Shown here: one piece after another, positions 20,156-28,204 of the stretch
Layout of the letters: the number at the start of each line of letters is the position of its first letter
Position numbering within the stretch: position 1 is the first letter of the stretch
NCBI RefSeq assembly: GCF_004340785.1
Contig: NZ_SLXS01000001.1
Coordinates: 1,116,001 to 1,180,000 of the forward strand
Direction: 5' to 3'
Length of the DNA stretch: 64,000 bases
Source: Tumebacillus sp. BK434
GTDB lineage: Bacteria > Bacillota > Bacilli > Tumebacillales > Tumebacillaceae
Program-made: the position numbers and the translations under genes
The notes under the pieces: generated by a model
Database searches by the model: none
What the model saw: the letters and a program-made list of their open reading frames with translations, nothing else
What the model was told of the DNA's origin: nothing

Positions 20156-21139
20156 TTAGAATTTGGCCAGTTCACGAATCGCGTCTGCAATTTTAGCAGG
20201 GCTCAGCATGAAGAACTTCTCTTGCGGCGGGGAGTACGGCATCGCCGGAACGTCCGGACCGCACAGGCGCTGAATCGGAGCGTCGAGGTCGAACAGCGCT
20301 TCTTCGGCGATGATCGCCGAGATCTCGCCGCCCACGCCGCCAAATTTGCTGTCTTCGTGCACGATCAGCACTTTGCCGGTCTTCTTGGTCGCTTCGAGGA
20401 TCGCTTCACGGTCGATCGGCTTAATCGTGCGCAGGTCGAGGATGTGTGTGGAGATGCCTTCTTGGGCGAGGGTCTCCGCCGCTTCCAGCGCGTAGTGCAC
20501 CATCAGCCCGTAGGTGATGACGGTGACATCGTGGCCTTCGCGCTTGACGTCCGCCTTGCCGATCTCGATCGTGTACTGCTCTTCCGGCACCTCGCCTTTG
20601 ATCAGGCGGTAGCAGCGCTTGTGCTCGAAGAACAGCACCGGGTCGTTGTCGCGCATCGCAGCGGTCAGCAGTCCCTTCACATCATACGGAGTGGACGGCA
20701 TGACGATCTTCAAGCCCGGAACATGGTGGAACAAAGCTTCTACCGACTGGGAGTGGTACAGCGCGCCGTGCACGCCGCCGCCGTACGGCGCACGGATCGT
20801 CATCGGCACGGTCCAGTCCGACTTGGTGCGGTAGCGGATGCGCGCCGCTTCGGAGACGATCTGGTTGTACGCCGGGAAGATGAAGTCGGCGAACTGAATT
20901 TCCGCAACCGGACGCATGCCGACCATCGCCGCGCCGATCGAAACGCCGACGATCGCCGACTCGGACAGCGGAGAGTCGATGACGCGATCTTCGCCGTATT
21001 TTTCGATCAAGCCCGCAGTGGCTCGGAATACACCGCCGCGCACGCCTACGTCTTCACCGAGGATAAAAATCGAGGAGTCGCGCTCCATCTCCTGATCGAG
21101 CGCTTCCGTTACTGCTTCGATATATGATTTAATCGCCAT
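20156..21139 (-). CDS. bkdAB: Branched-chain 2-oxo acid dehydrogenase E1 beta
   Basis: A 327-residue transketolase-like E1 beta subunit. Typical segments are FILGEDVGVRGGVFRAT near the start, DSPLSESAIVGVSIGAA and EIQFADFIFPAYNQ. The C-terminal transketolase domain contains GKVLIVHEDSKFGG. With E1 alpha it decarboxylates the keto acid and loads the acyl group on lipoate. It lies 15 bases after E1 alpha and 24 bases before E2. Confidence 0.95.
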   Translation of the reverse strand: MAIKSYIEAVTEALDQEMERDSSIFILGEDVGVRGGVFRATAGLIEKYGEDRVIDSPLSESAIVGVSIGAAMVGMRPVAEIQFADFIFPAYNQIVSEAARIRYRTKSDWTVPMTIRAPYGGGVHGALYHSQSVEALFHHVPGLKIVMPSTPYDVKGLLTAAMRDNDPVLFFEHKRCYRLIKGEVPEEQYTIEIGKADVKREGHDVTVITYGLMVHYALEAAETLAQEGISTHILDLRTIKPIDREAILEATKKTGKVLIVHEDSKFGGVGGEISAIIAEEALFDLDAPIQRLCGPDVPAMPYSPPQEKFFMLSPAKIADAIRELAKF

Positions 21140-21154
21140 GTCTGCGCGTACCTC

Positions 21155-22159
21155 CTATTGTTCTTCGTAGACGTGCGTAAGCGCGTCTTCCGGCGCAAAG
21201 AACGGCTCTTTTTCTGCCGCTTCGGTGCCTTCGTTGACTTCACGCATTACGCGGTCGTTCATCTCTTTTTCTTTCTCTTCGGTCAGAACGCCCTTGTCGC
21301 GGAGATATTGCGCAAACGTGATCAGCGGGTCTTGCTTCTTCGCTGCTTCCACTTCTTCACGGCTTCTGTATGCTCTGTCATCGTCGTCCGAGGAGTGCGG
21401 CACGAGACGGTAGGTGCGCGCTTCGATCATCGTCGGTCCTTCGCCGTTGCGGCCGCGCTCAGCAGCTTCTTTGCAGTATTTGTACACTTCCAGCACGTCG
21501 TTGCCGTCGATCTGGAAGCCCGGCATGCCGTAGCCGATCGCGCGGTCTGCCGTGTTGTGGTTGCCGAGCTGCTTGGAGAGCGGAACGGAGATCGCATAGC
21601 CGTTGTTCTCGATGTAGAAGATGCACGGCAGCTTGTGCACAGCTGCAAAGTTGCACGCTTCATGGAAATCGCCTTGGTTGGAGGAGCCTTCACCGGTCGA
21701 GGTGTAAGCGACGCTCTTCTCACCGCGCATCTTCGCGGCCAGAGCAGCGCCGACTGCGTGCGGGAACTGCGTGGTGACCGGGGAGGAGCCGGAGAGGGTG
21801 CGGTACTTGCGACCGCCGAAGTGGCCCGGCATTTGACGGCCGCGGGAGTTGACATCCCCCGGCTTCGCGAACGCCGACATCATGACTTCGGTCGGCGTTT
21901 GCCCAAACACGAGCACGCAGCCGAGGTCGCGGTAGTACGGAGCCAGATAGTCGGTCTCTTTGTCGAGGGCGTACGCAGCGCCGACTTGCGCTGCTTCCTG
22001 GCCCTGGCAGGAGATAACAAACGGGATCTTGCCGGCGCGGTTCAGCAGCCAGAAGCGCTCGTCAAGCTTTCTGGCGAGCAGCATGTAATAGTACAGCTCA
22101 AGGACCTGCTCTTCAGACAAGCCCAGTTCTTTGTAATCGTACTTGGACATCGAGGACAA
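21155..22159 (-). CDS. bkdAA: Branched-chain 2-oxo acid dehydrogenase E1 alpha
   Basis: A 334-residue thiamine-diphosphate-binding subunit. The TPP motif is visible from GEGSSNQGDFHEACNFAAVH to ENNGYAIS, with regulatory-type loop residues in YRLVPHSSDDDDRAYR. It begins five bases past the lpdV stop, so it is tightly coupled to the E3 gene. The order E3, E1 alpha, E1 beta, E2 equals that of the Bacillus bkd operon. Confidence 0.95.
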   Translation of the reverse strand: MSSMSKYDYKELGLSEEQVLELYYYMLLARKLDERFWLLNRAGKIPFVISCQGQEAAQVGAAYALDKETDYLAPYYRDLGCVLVFGQTPTEVMMSAFAKPGDVNSRGRQMPGHFGGRKYRTLSGSSPVTTQFPHAVGAALAAKMRGEKSVAYTSTGEGSSNQGDFHEACNFAAVHKLPCIFYIENNGYAISVPLSKQLGNHNTADRAIGYGMPGFQIDGNDVLEVYKYCKEAAERGRNGEGPTMIEARTYRLVPHSSDDDDRAYRSREEVEAAKKQDPLITFAQYLRDKGVLTEEKEKEMNDRVMREVNEGTEAAEKEPFFAPEDALTHVYEEQ

Positions 22160-22164
22160 CCTCC

Positions 22165-23610
22165 CTAGAAATGAATCGCTTTGCCGTCGACGGCGAGCGC
22201 TGCTTCACCGATCGCTTCCGACAGGGTCGGGTGCGGGTGAATCGCGGCGCCGATCTCCCACGGAGTCGCGTCGAGGAACTGCGCCAGGCTCGCTTCGGAA
22301 ATCATGTCGGTCGCATTTTGGCCGATGATATGTACGCCGAGCAGGTCGTTCGTCTTCGCATCTGCGATCATTTTGACAAAACCGTCAAATTCGCCGTTGA
22401 CCAGCGCTTTGCCGATGCCGCGGAACGGGAATTTGCCGACTTTGATCTCGCGGCCTTCTTCGCGCAGTTCCGCTTCCGTGTAGCCAAGCGAAGCGATCTC
22501 CGGACGGGTATATGTACAGCGCGGGATCATCTTGTAGTCGATCGGATGCGGATGCTCGCCTGCGATCACTTCCATCGCATGAATGCCTTCGTGGGCGGCG
22601 ATATGCGCCAATTGCGGCGTGTTGATCACGTCGCCGATCGCAAAGATGTTCTTTTCTTTCGTGCGGTAGTGCTCGTCGACTTGGATCGTTCCGCGGTCGA
22701 CGACGATCTCCGTCGCTTCCAGGCCGATGTTGTCAACGTTGGACGCGCGGCCAACCGAGACGAGAATCTTGTCGGCGGTGAAAGTCTGGATCTCTTCTTT
22801 GTCGGTGCCGACATGGACGGCAGCCGAGATCGAGACCTGTTCCCCTTCGATCTTCACGCTGTCCGCTTTCACGCCGGTCGAGGTGTGGATCTTGATCTTC
22901 GTCTTGCGGCGGCCGAACAGCTTGGCCAGCTCCGCCGACACGTCCGCATCTTCGAGCGGCAGGATGCGCGGCGCGTACTCGATCATCGTCACTTCCACGC
23001 CGAAGTCGGACAGCATCGACGCCCACTCGCAGCCGATGACGCCAGCCCCGACGATGATCACCGATTTCGGAAGCTCTTCCATCTCCAAAGCTTCGTCGGA
23101 GGTGATGACGTATTTGCCGTCGATCTCCAGACCCGGCAGCGACTTCGGACGGGAGCCGGTCGCGATCACAACGTTGCGCGGTGCGATGATCTCCGCTTCG
23201 CCGTTCGCGCGCTCGACGGAGACGGCGCCTGCGGTCGGCGAGAAGATCGACGGGCCCATCACGCGGCCGAGGCCTTCGATGACTTCCACGTTGTTTTTCT
23301 TGAGCAGGCTCTGCACGCCTTTGTGCAGGTTGTTGATGATCTTTTCTTTGCGGGCCATGACATTGCCGAAGTCGAGCGACACGGAGCCCTCGACGGCAAC
23401 GCCAAACTCTTTCGACTTTTGCACAGTCGCCATCATGTCAGCGCTCTTGAGCAGCGCCTTGGACGGGATGCAGCCGCGGTGCAGGCAGGTGCCACCCACC
23501 TTTTCCTTTTCGACCACTGCCACTTTCAGTCCGAGCTGGGCAGCACGAATGGCGGCTACATAGCCGCCCGTGCCCCCGCCCAGGACCACAACATCGTATT
23601 GTTCAGACAT
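22165..23610 (-). CDS. lpdV: Dihydrolipoyl dehydrogenase (E3)
   Basis: A 481-residue flavoprotein that reoxidises dihydrolipoate with NAD. The FAD motif VVLGGGTGGYVAAIRAA, the redox disulfide in GGTCLHRGC, the NAD motif VGAGVIGCEWAS and the C-terminal His-Glu dyad region (AIHPHPTLSE) are all present. The start is the ATG at 23610; the longer GTG at 23631 would place the AAGGAG site inside the gene. It is 48 bases downstream of leucine dehydrogenase. Confidence 0.96.
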   Translation of the reverse strand: MSEQYDVVVLGGGTGGYVAAIRAAQLGLKVAVVEKEKVGGTCLHRGCIPSKALLKSADMMATVQKSKEFGVAVEGSVSLDFGNVMARKEKIINNLHKGVQSLLKKNNVEVIEGLGRVMGPSIFSPTAGAVSVERANGEAEIIAPRNVVIATGSRPKSLPGLEIDGKYVITSDEALEMEELPKSVIIVGAGVIGCEWASMLSDFGVEVTMIEYAPRILPLEDADVSAELAKLFGRRKTKIKIHTSTGVKADSVKIEGEQVSISAAVHVGTDKEEIQTFTADKILVSVGRASNVDNIGLEATEIVVDRGTIQVDEHYRTKEKNIFAIGDVINTPQLAHIAAHEGIHAMEVIAGEHPHPIDYKMIPRCTYTRPEIASLGYTEAELREEGREIKVGKFPFRGIGKALVNGEFDGFVKMIADAKTNDLLGVHIIGQNATDMISEASLAQFLDATPWEIGAAIHPHPTLSEAIGEAALAVDGKAIHF

Positions 23611-23657
23611 TGAATCCTTGGCTCCTTCCACTGGTGAGAATCGTTGTACGGAGAATG

Positions 23658-24749
23658 TTACTTCGACAGCAGGGAACGCTCAGTCTTCAGGAAGGTCGAA
23701 CGGGTGTTTTTCAGTTGGTTGATGCGGTCTTCCGCCATGCGGTCAGCCGCTTTGTAGGTCGGGATGTTGTCGCGCTTGGAGATCTCGAAGATCGTGGAGA
23801 TGATGTTGTAGATGTTTTCGACTTTCTTGCGCGCCAGGTTCTCGTTGTAACCTTCGAGTTCGACCGCCACGTTGATCAGGCCGCCCGCGTTGATGACGTA
23901 GTCCGGAGCGTAGAAGATGCCCATCTCGTGGATCTGGTCGCCGTGGCGCTCTTCTTTCAGCTGGTTGTTCGAAGAGCCTGCGATCACTTTGCACTTGAAC
24001 TGCGGGATCGTCTCATCGTTGATGATCGCACCCAGCGCGCACGGTGCGAAGATGTCGCACTCGACGCCGAAGATGTCGTTCGGTGCGACCACTTCTGCGC
24101 CGAACTCGCGGACGACGCGGTCGATCGAGTCTTGGTTGATGTCGGTGACGATCAGCTTCGCGCCCGCTTCGTGCAGGTGTTTGCACAGGTAGTAGCCGAC
24201 ATTGCCGACGCCTTGCACCGCAACGGTCTTGCCGCTTACGTCATCGGAGCCGAACGCTGCTTTCGCTGCAGCTTGCAGGCCGCGGAAGACGCCGAGCGCC
24301 GTCATCGGGGACGGGTTGCCGGAGGATCCGTACTCGACAGACACGCCGGTTACGTATTCGGTTTCCATGTGGATGTAGTTCATGTCCGCTTCGGTGGTGC
24401 CAACGTCTTCAGCGGTGATGTAACGGCCGTTCAGGGACTCGACGTAGCGGCCGAGGGCACGGAACAGCGCTTCCGATTTGTCGGTCTTCGGGTTGCCGAT
24501 CAGAACGGTCTTGCCGCCGCCAAGGTTGAGGCCGGCAGCAGCAGCCTTATAAGTCATACCGCGTGCCAGACGCAGCGCATCTTCGATCGCCATCTCTTCC
24601 GTTTCATAGGTCCACATGCGGGTGCCGCCAAGCGCCGGCCCCAAGGTGGTATCGTGAATCGCGATGATTGCCTTCAGTCCGGATGCTTCGTCATGACAGA
24701 ACACCACTTGTTCGTAGTCATATTTCTCCATATATTCAAAAATTTTCAC
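23658..24749 (-). CDS. bcd: Leucine (branched-chain amino acid) dehydrogenase
   Basis: A 363-residue Glu/Leu/Phe/Val dehydrogenase family enzyme that deaminates leucine, valine and isoleucine to keto acids. The glycine-rich substrate loop with catalytic lysine ([13 protein letters not shown]), the LGGTRMW segment and the NAD motif [11 protein letters not shown] are visible. I start it at a GTG behind GGAGGGGGAAC; an ATG 66 bases upstream has no such site. It is the first gene after the sigma-54 promoter. The ptb and buk genes that flank bcd in B. subtilis are absent. Confidence 0.95.
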   Translation of the reverse strand: MKIFEYMEKYDYEQVVFCHDEASGLKAIIAIHDTTLGPALGGTRMWTYETEEMAIEDALRLARGMTYKAAAAGLNLGGGKTVLIGNPKTDKSEALFRALGRYVESLNGRYITAEDVGTTEADMNYIHMETEYVTGVSVEYGSSGNPSPMTALGVFRGLQAAAKAAFGSDDVSGKTVAVQGVGNVGYYLCKHLHEAGAKLIVTDINQDSIDRVVREFGAEVVAPNDIFGVECDIFAPCALGAIINDETIPQFKCKVIAGSSNNQLKEERHGDQIHEMGIFYAPDYVINAGGLINVAVELEGYNENLARKKVENIYNIISTIFEISKRDNIPTYKAADRMAEDRINQLKNTRSTFLKTERSLLSK

Positions 24750-24963
24750 GATAGTTCCCCCTCCGAGAGTTAAGAAGTCTGTTTTCTGAATGTTAAGATA
24801 AGGTCTTAGCAGCACCCCATACCCATGAAACAGAATACCATAAGTGCAGGCTGCAGTGGAAGCGAAAGGCAGTTAGGGATAGCATCTGCTACACTTCCGT
24901 TAACTATGTCCAGTTTTGCCAAAAGAAAATTGGTCGGGAAACTGTCCACGCCAATTTTCTATA

Positions 24964-24980
24964 TGCAAGGTTCATGCCAA
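24964..24980 (-). promoter_or_regulatory. Sigma-54 (-24/-12) promoter of the bcd-bkd operon
   Basis: On the minus strand TTGGCATGAACCTTGCA matches the SigL/sigma-54 consensus TGGCAyG-N4-TTGCA, with GG and GC dinucleotides at the required spacing. Transcription would start near 24953, giving a leader of about 200 bases. The rest of the 24750-25167 gap contains only this leader and the upstream repeats; the ORFs there lack convincing starts. Confidence 0.85.
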
Positions 24981-25090
24981 CTTTTTTGAAAGCGGTTCCG
25001 AAACACGATGGCAAAACGCTACACAGGCAGAAAAAAATACTTTCCCCCTGTAAAGCGCCTCTGTAGAGCACCTGTGAAGTTCGCGATGCT

Positions 25091-25142
25091 TTGCAAACTT
25101 TTGCAGGGAGTGCGCAAATTTTAGCAAGCAATAACTTGCGCA
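25091..25142. promoter_or_regulatory. Candidate upstream activator region for BkdR
   Basis: An imperfect palindrome TTGCAAACTTTTGCAGG (25091-25107) is followed by inverted TGCGCAA (25111-25117) and TTGCGCA (25136-25142). The region lies about 110-160 bases upstream of the -24 element, the usual distance for an enhancer of a sigma-54 activator. A near-identical palindrome stands upstream of bkdR itself. Confidence 0.5.
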
Positions 25143-25167
25143 AGCCTGCCAAACACACAATCCTATT

Positions 25168-27249
25168 TCACTGTAACCCATATTTGTCCAACTTATAATA
25201 CAAGCTGCGCACGGCGATCCCCAAAAGTTTCGCCGCTTCCGTCTTGTTGCCTTTGGTCTGCCCAAGCGCTCGTTCGATGTGCAGGCGCTCCGCCTCGCCG
25301 ACCACCTCATCCAGCGGCCGCACTTCCCCCGCTTCCGCAGGTGGGGACTGCTCGGCGCCCCGCTCCGTCGCGGTGCCCCCGACCAGATTCTGACCCGGAT
25401 TCTCGCCCGGCAGGATCAGATGGTAGGGCTCGATCACCGTCTCGGCAAAACGCATGTTGATCATGGCTCGTCCGATCGCGTTTTCCAGTTCGCGCACATT
25501 GCCCGGCCACGAATAGTTCTGCATCTTGAGCAGCGTCTGCGGGGAGATGCGCTCGACACTGCGCCCGTACTCCTGGTTGTACTTTTGGATCAGGCGCTGC
25601 GCAAACGCCGCCAAGTCGACCTTGCGGATGCGCAGCGGCGGGATGATGATCGGCAGGACGTTCAGGCGGTAATACAGGTCTTCACGGAACTGTCCCTGCT
25701 GCATCGCCCGCTCCAGATTGACGTTGGTCGCCGCGATCACGCGGACATCGACGGTGGTCGCCTTGGCGCCGCCAACGCGCAGGATCTCCTTTTCCTGCAG
25801 CACGCGCAGGATCTTCGCCTGCATGCTCATCGACAGCTCGCCGATCTCGTCGAGGAAGATCGTGCCGCCCGACGCTTCCTCGAACAGGCCTTTCTTGCCG
25901 CCGCGCTTCGCACCGGTAAACGCGCCTTCCTCATAGCCGAACAACTCCGACTCGAGCAGGCTCTCCGAGATCGCCGCGCAGTTAACGCGGATGAACTGAT
26001 TGTATTTGCGCTCGCTGTCGTTGTGAATGGCGTGGGCGAACAGCTCCTTCCCCGTCCCCGATTCGCCGCGCAACAGCACCGTAGCGGGCGTCTGAGCGGC
26101 TTTGTGGGCTTGTTCGATCGCCATCACCATCTCGTTCGATGTGCCAATGATGTCATCAAAGGTATATTTCGCTTCCAGCTTTCTTATGAGTTGCTTGGCC
26201 TGATTTAGTTCGTCGGTCAGCTTTTTGATCTCCGAGATGTCGTGAATGATGCCGACCGATCCTTTCAGCACGCCGTCCACTTCGATCGGCGCGACGTTGA
26301 CCAGCACTTCGCGCTTTTTCGCACCGACTTTCAGTCCGACGCCCCGCACCGGCTTGCGCGTGGTCAGCACTTTCATGTGCATCGATTCCCCTTCGGCGAT
26401 GTCCGCTTCGGCCGGCTTCCCGATGATGTCCCCTTCGGTCAGCCCGGTCAGGCGGGTGTAAGCCGGGTTGATCATGATCCCCCGCCCCTCCGCATCGACG
26501 ACGGAGATCGCATCCTGGGTCGAGTTGATGATCGCCTGCAGCAGCTCTTGGATCTCTTTGAGGTTGGTCACCTCTTCGGCCAGCTGCTGCACTTCGGTGA
26601 TGTCCCGGAACACCGCCACCGCGCCGACGACCTGTCCGGTCTCGTCGCGCACCGGCACGCGGTTGGTGATGATCCGCGACTTGCCGAACTGCTGCAGCTG
26701 GTTCAGCTCCGGCTCGCCGCTCTGCAGCACGACATGCAGGCGCGAGTTCGGCACCGCTTCGCTCGCCATCCGCCCGATCATCGCTTGGGCGGGAATGCCG
26801 GTCAAGCGCTCCGCCGCCGTGTTGTACAGCGCGATCACGCCTTCCGCATTGATTGCGATCATCGCGTCATGCGTGGAGTTGAGCACGATGTCCAGCTCCG
26901 AGCGCGACACTTTCAACTGGTGGATCAGAGCTTCTTTTTCCAGCATCAAGTGCATCATCAACGATGCGATCGCGCCCGGCACGAGCGTCGTATGCTTCCC
27001 TTTCAGCTCATTGATCAACCGGTTGACGCCCGGGTCGCCCGTCGCTTCGATCACCACATCGACCTGCTCATCCAAAAAATCTGCAAACTGCACTCCGGTC
27101 GCGATCCCGAGCTCCCGGCCCAAGGCCAGCCCCGGCGCGGAGGCCTCGATGTCGACGATGCCGATCACCTGTACTTTCGCCAGATCTTGAAACGCTTTGA
27201 GCAGCGCCGTTCCCCCACGGCCCGCTCCGACGATCAAAATGTTGATCAT
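25168..27249 (-). CDS. bkdR: Sigma-54-dependent transcriptional activator (BkdR-like)
   Basis: A 693-residue activator, close to the 692 residues of B. subtilis BkdR. Domain order: an N-terminal Rossmann-like segment (NILIVGAGRGGTAL), two PAS domains (about 125-240 and 240-350), an AAA+ sigma-54 interaction domain with Walker A GESGTGKE and the GAFTGA loop, and a Fis-type helix-turn-helix at the C-terminus (TEAAKLLGIAVRSLYYKL). It should hydrolyse ATP to open the -24/-12 promoter of the adjacent operon. The start is the ATG nine bases behind AAGGTGGGG. Same direction and immediately upstream of its target. Confidence 0.93.
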   Translation of the reverse strand: MINILIVGAGRGGTALLKAFQDLAKVQVIGIVDIEASAPGLALGRELGIATGVQFADFLDEQVDVVIEATGDPGVNRLINELKGKHTTLVPGAIASLMMHLMLEKEALIHQLKVSRSELDIVLNSTHDAMIAINAEGVIALYNTAAERLTGIPAQAMIGRMASEAVPNSRLHVVLQSGEPELNQLQQFGKSRIITNRVPVRDETGQVVGAVAVFRDITEVQQLAEEVTNLKEIQELLQAIINSTQDAISVVDAEGRGIMINPAYTRLTGLTEGDIIGKPAEADIAEGESMHMKVLTTRKPVRGVGLKVGAKKREVLVNVAPIEVDGVLKGSVGIIHDISEIKKLTDELNQAKQLIRKLEAKYTFDDIIGTSNEMVMAIEQAHKAAQTPATVLLRGESGTGKELFAHAIHNDSERKYNQFIRVNCAAISESLLESELFGYEEGAFTGAKRGGKKGLFEEASGGTIFLDEIGELSMSMQAKILRVLQEKEILRVGGAKATTVDVRVIAATNVNLERAMQQGQFREDLYYRLNVLPIIIPPLRIRKVDLAAFAQRLIQKYNQEYGRSVERISPQTLLKMQNYSWPGNVRELENAIGRAMINMRFAETVIEPYHLILPGENPGQNLVGGTATERGAEQSPPAEAGEVRPLDEVVGEAERLHIERALGQTKGNKTEAAKLLGIAVRSLYYKLDKYGLQ

Positions 27250-27309
27250 GGTTGCCATCCCCACCTTGTCTTAGATTCTGTCTTTTTATGTCAGTCTGCA
27301 AAAAATGTC

Positions 27310-27326
27310 TTGCAAACGTTTGCAGG
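27310..27326. promoter_or_regulatory. Palindromic operator upstream of bkdR (BkdR site or cre)
   Basis: TTGCAAACGTTTGCAGG differs at one position of 17 from the copy before the bcd operon. Its core TGCAAACGTTTGCA is a perfect palindrome that also fits a loose CcpA cre pattern (TGnAAnCGnTnnCA). Which protein binds is undecided from sequence. Confidence 0.5.
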
Positions 27327-27433
27327 CGTGAAAAAAATTGCACACTCCGAACGCTTTCGACAAGCGAAAGCGGAAATCCTGCAACCAACTCTTTCCCCTC
27401 GCGTATAGCAAAGGGAGGCCGCTTTGCACGTTC

Positions 27434-27462
27434 TTGTGAACGTCTGCCCGGTACGGTATAGT
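27434..27462 (+). promoter_or_regulatory. SigA-type promoter of the yqzF-like gene
   Basis: TTGTGA at 27434-27439 and TATAGT at 27457-27462 are 17 bases apart. The gene starts 40 bases downstream. Confidence 0.6.
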
Positions 27463-27502
27463 TAACATGAATCTACCGGCAAGTTTGAAAGGACGAGACC
27501 CT

Positions 27503-27745
27503 ATGTTGAAAAAAATGATCGTCTGGGCGATCTTACTTGGCATTTTCCTCATCGCCGGCTACGGGCTGAACCTGATCCGCATCGCGATCGTCGACAAGAT
27601 GGCGCACCCGGACGCGGTGATCTGGTGGCGCGTGCTGCTCGGCGGCGTGCTGATGACCGGCGGGATCGGCTTTCTCGGCGGCTTTGTGTTCTACCGCGAC
27701 AGCAAGCGCGGCAAAGTCAAGCCTCCCGCTTGGAAAACGAAGTAA
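27503..27745 (+). CDS. Small two-helix membrane protein, DUF2627/YqzF-like
   Basis: An 80-residue protein with two membrane helices (about 5-25 and 42-63) and a basic tail. The GGFVFYRDSKRGKVKPP ending and the location beside bkdR match the YqzF/DUF2627 family of Bacilli. Function is unknown. The start is the ATG at 27503 behind AAAGGACGAG; the frame also opens at 27467, which is too close to the promoter. It is followed 24 bases later by a lipoprotein gene in the same direction. Confidence 0.7.
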   Translation: MLKKMIVWAILLGIFLIAGYGLNLIRIAIVDKMAHPDAVIWWRVLLGGVLMTGGIGFLGGFVFYRDSKRGKVKPPAWKTK

Positions 27746-27769
27746 AGTTTTGAAGGAGGCGTGTTCCCG

Positions 27770-28147
27770 ATGAACAAGCAAGTCTTTCTGATCGCGCTCA
27801 CCGCAGCGTTTGTGGCGGCCGGATGTTCTGTGAACGTCGACCAGGATGCGCTGACGCAAAAAGCGAACGAGCTGAAACAGCAGGCCCAAGAGACTTTGAA
27901 CCAGTTGCAGCAAGACTCGCAGCTGACGCAAAAGCTGATGGATGCGGCCCATGTCGGCCAGACGGAAGTCAACAGCTTCCTGAGCGATCTGATGCAGGAC
28001 CCGACCACGCAGCAGGCGATCGATCAGCTCGGCTATGATGTGGTGATCGGGATCATCCAGCAGCAGGTGATGGAGAACAACGGCGTGATCGAAGGCTCCG
28101 TGCTGAACATGATCCGGCAAGAGCTGGAGAACCGCATGGGACAATAA
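27770..28147 (+). CDS. Predicted small lipoprotein with coiled-coil region
   Basis: A 125-residue protein with a signal sequence (MNKQVFLIALTAAFVAAGC) ending in a lipobox-like AAGC, so it is probably diacylated at Cys19 and held on the outer face of the membrane. The mature part is glutamine-rich and helical (KANELKQQAQETLNQLQQ), followed by a DPTTQQAIDQLGYDVV segment. This resembles the middle of spore germination-associated GerD-type lipoproteins only loosely, and I do not assign it. GAAGGAGG lies ten bases before the ATG. Confidence 0.65.
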   Translation: MNKQVFLIALTAAFVAAGCSVNVDQDALTQKANELKQQAQETLNQLQQDSQLTQKLMDAAHVGQTEVNSFLSDLMQDPTTQQAIDQLGYDVVIGIIQQQVMENNGVIEGSVLNMIRQELENRMGQ

Positions 28148-28160
28148 TTTTATGAACGTA

Positions 28161-28204
28161 AAAACCGGCACGCTCCCGCTTCCTGGGAGGTGCCGGTTTT
28201 GTTT
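28161..28204. terminator. Bidirectional terminator
   Basis: AAAACCGGCA and TGCCGGTTTT with an inner GCTCCC/GGGAG pairing form a long hairpin between the converging lipoprotein and GH18 genes. Confidence 0.92.

Noticed and set aside
24750-24953. Riboswitch or leader peptide in the bcd 5' untranslated region
   Set aside because: The roughly 200-base leader shows no recognised aptamer consensus, terminator or convincing small frame with a ribosome site.
24904-25310. Minus-strand ORFs of 84 and 112 codons upstream of bcd
   Set aside because: They cross the sigma-54 promoter and enhancer repeats, overlap bkdR, and have no start signals.
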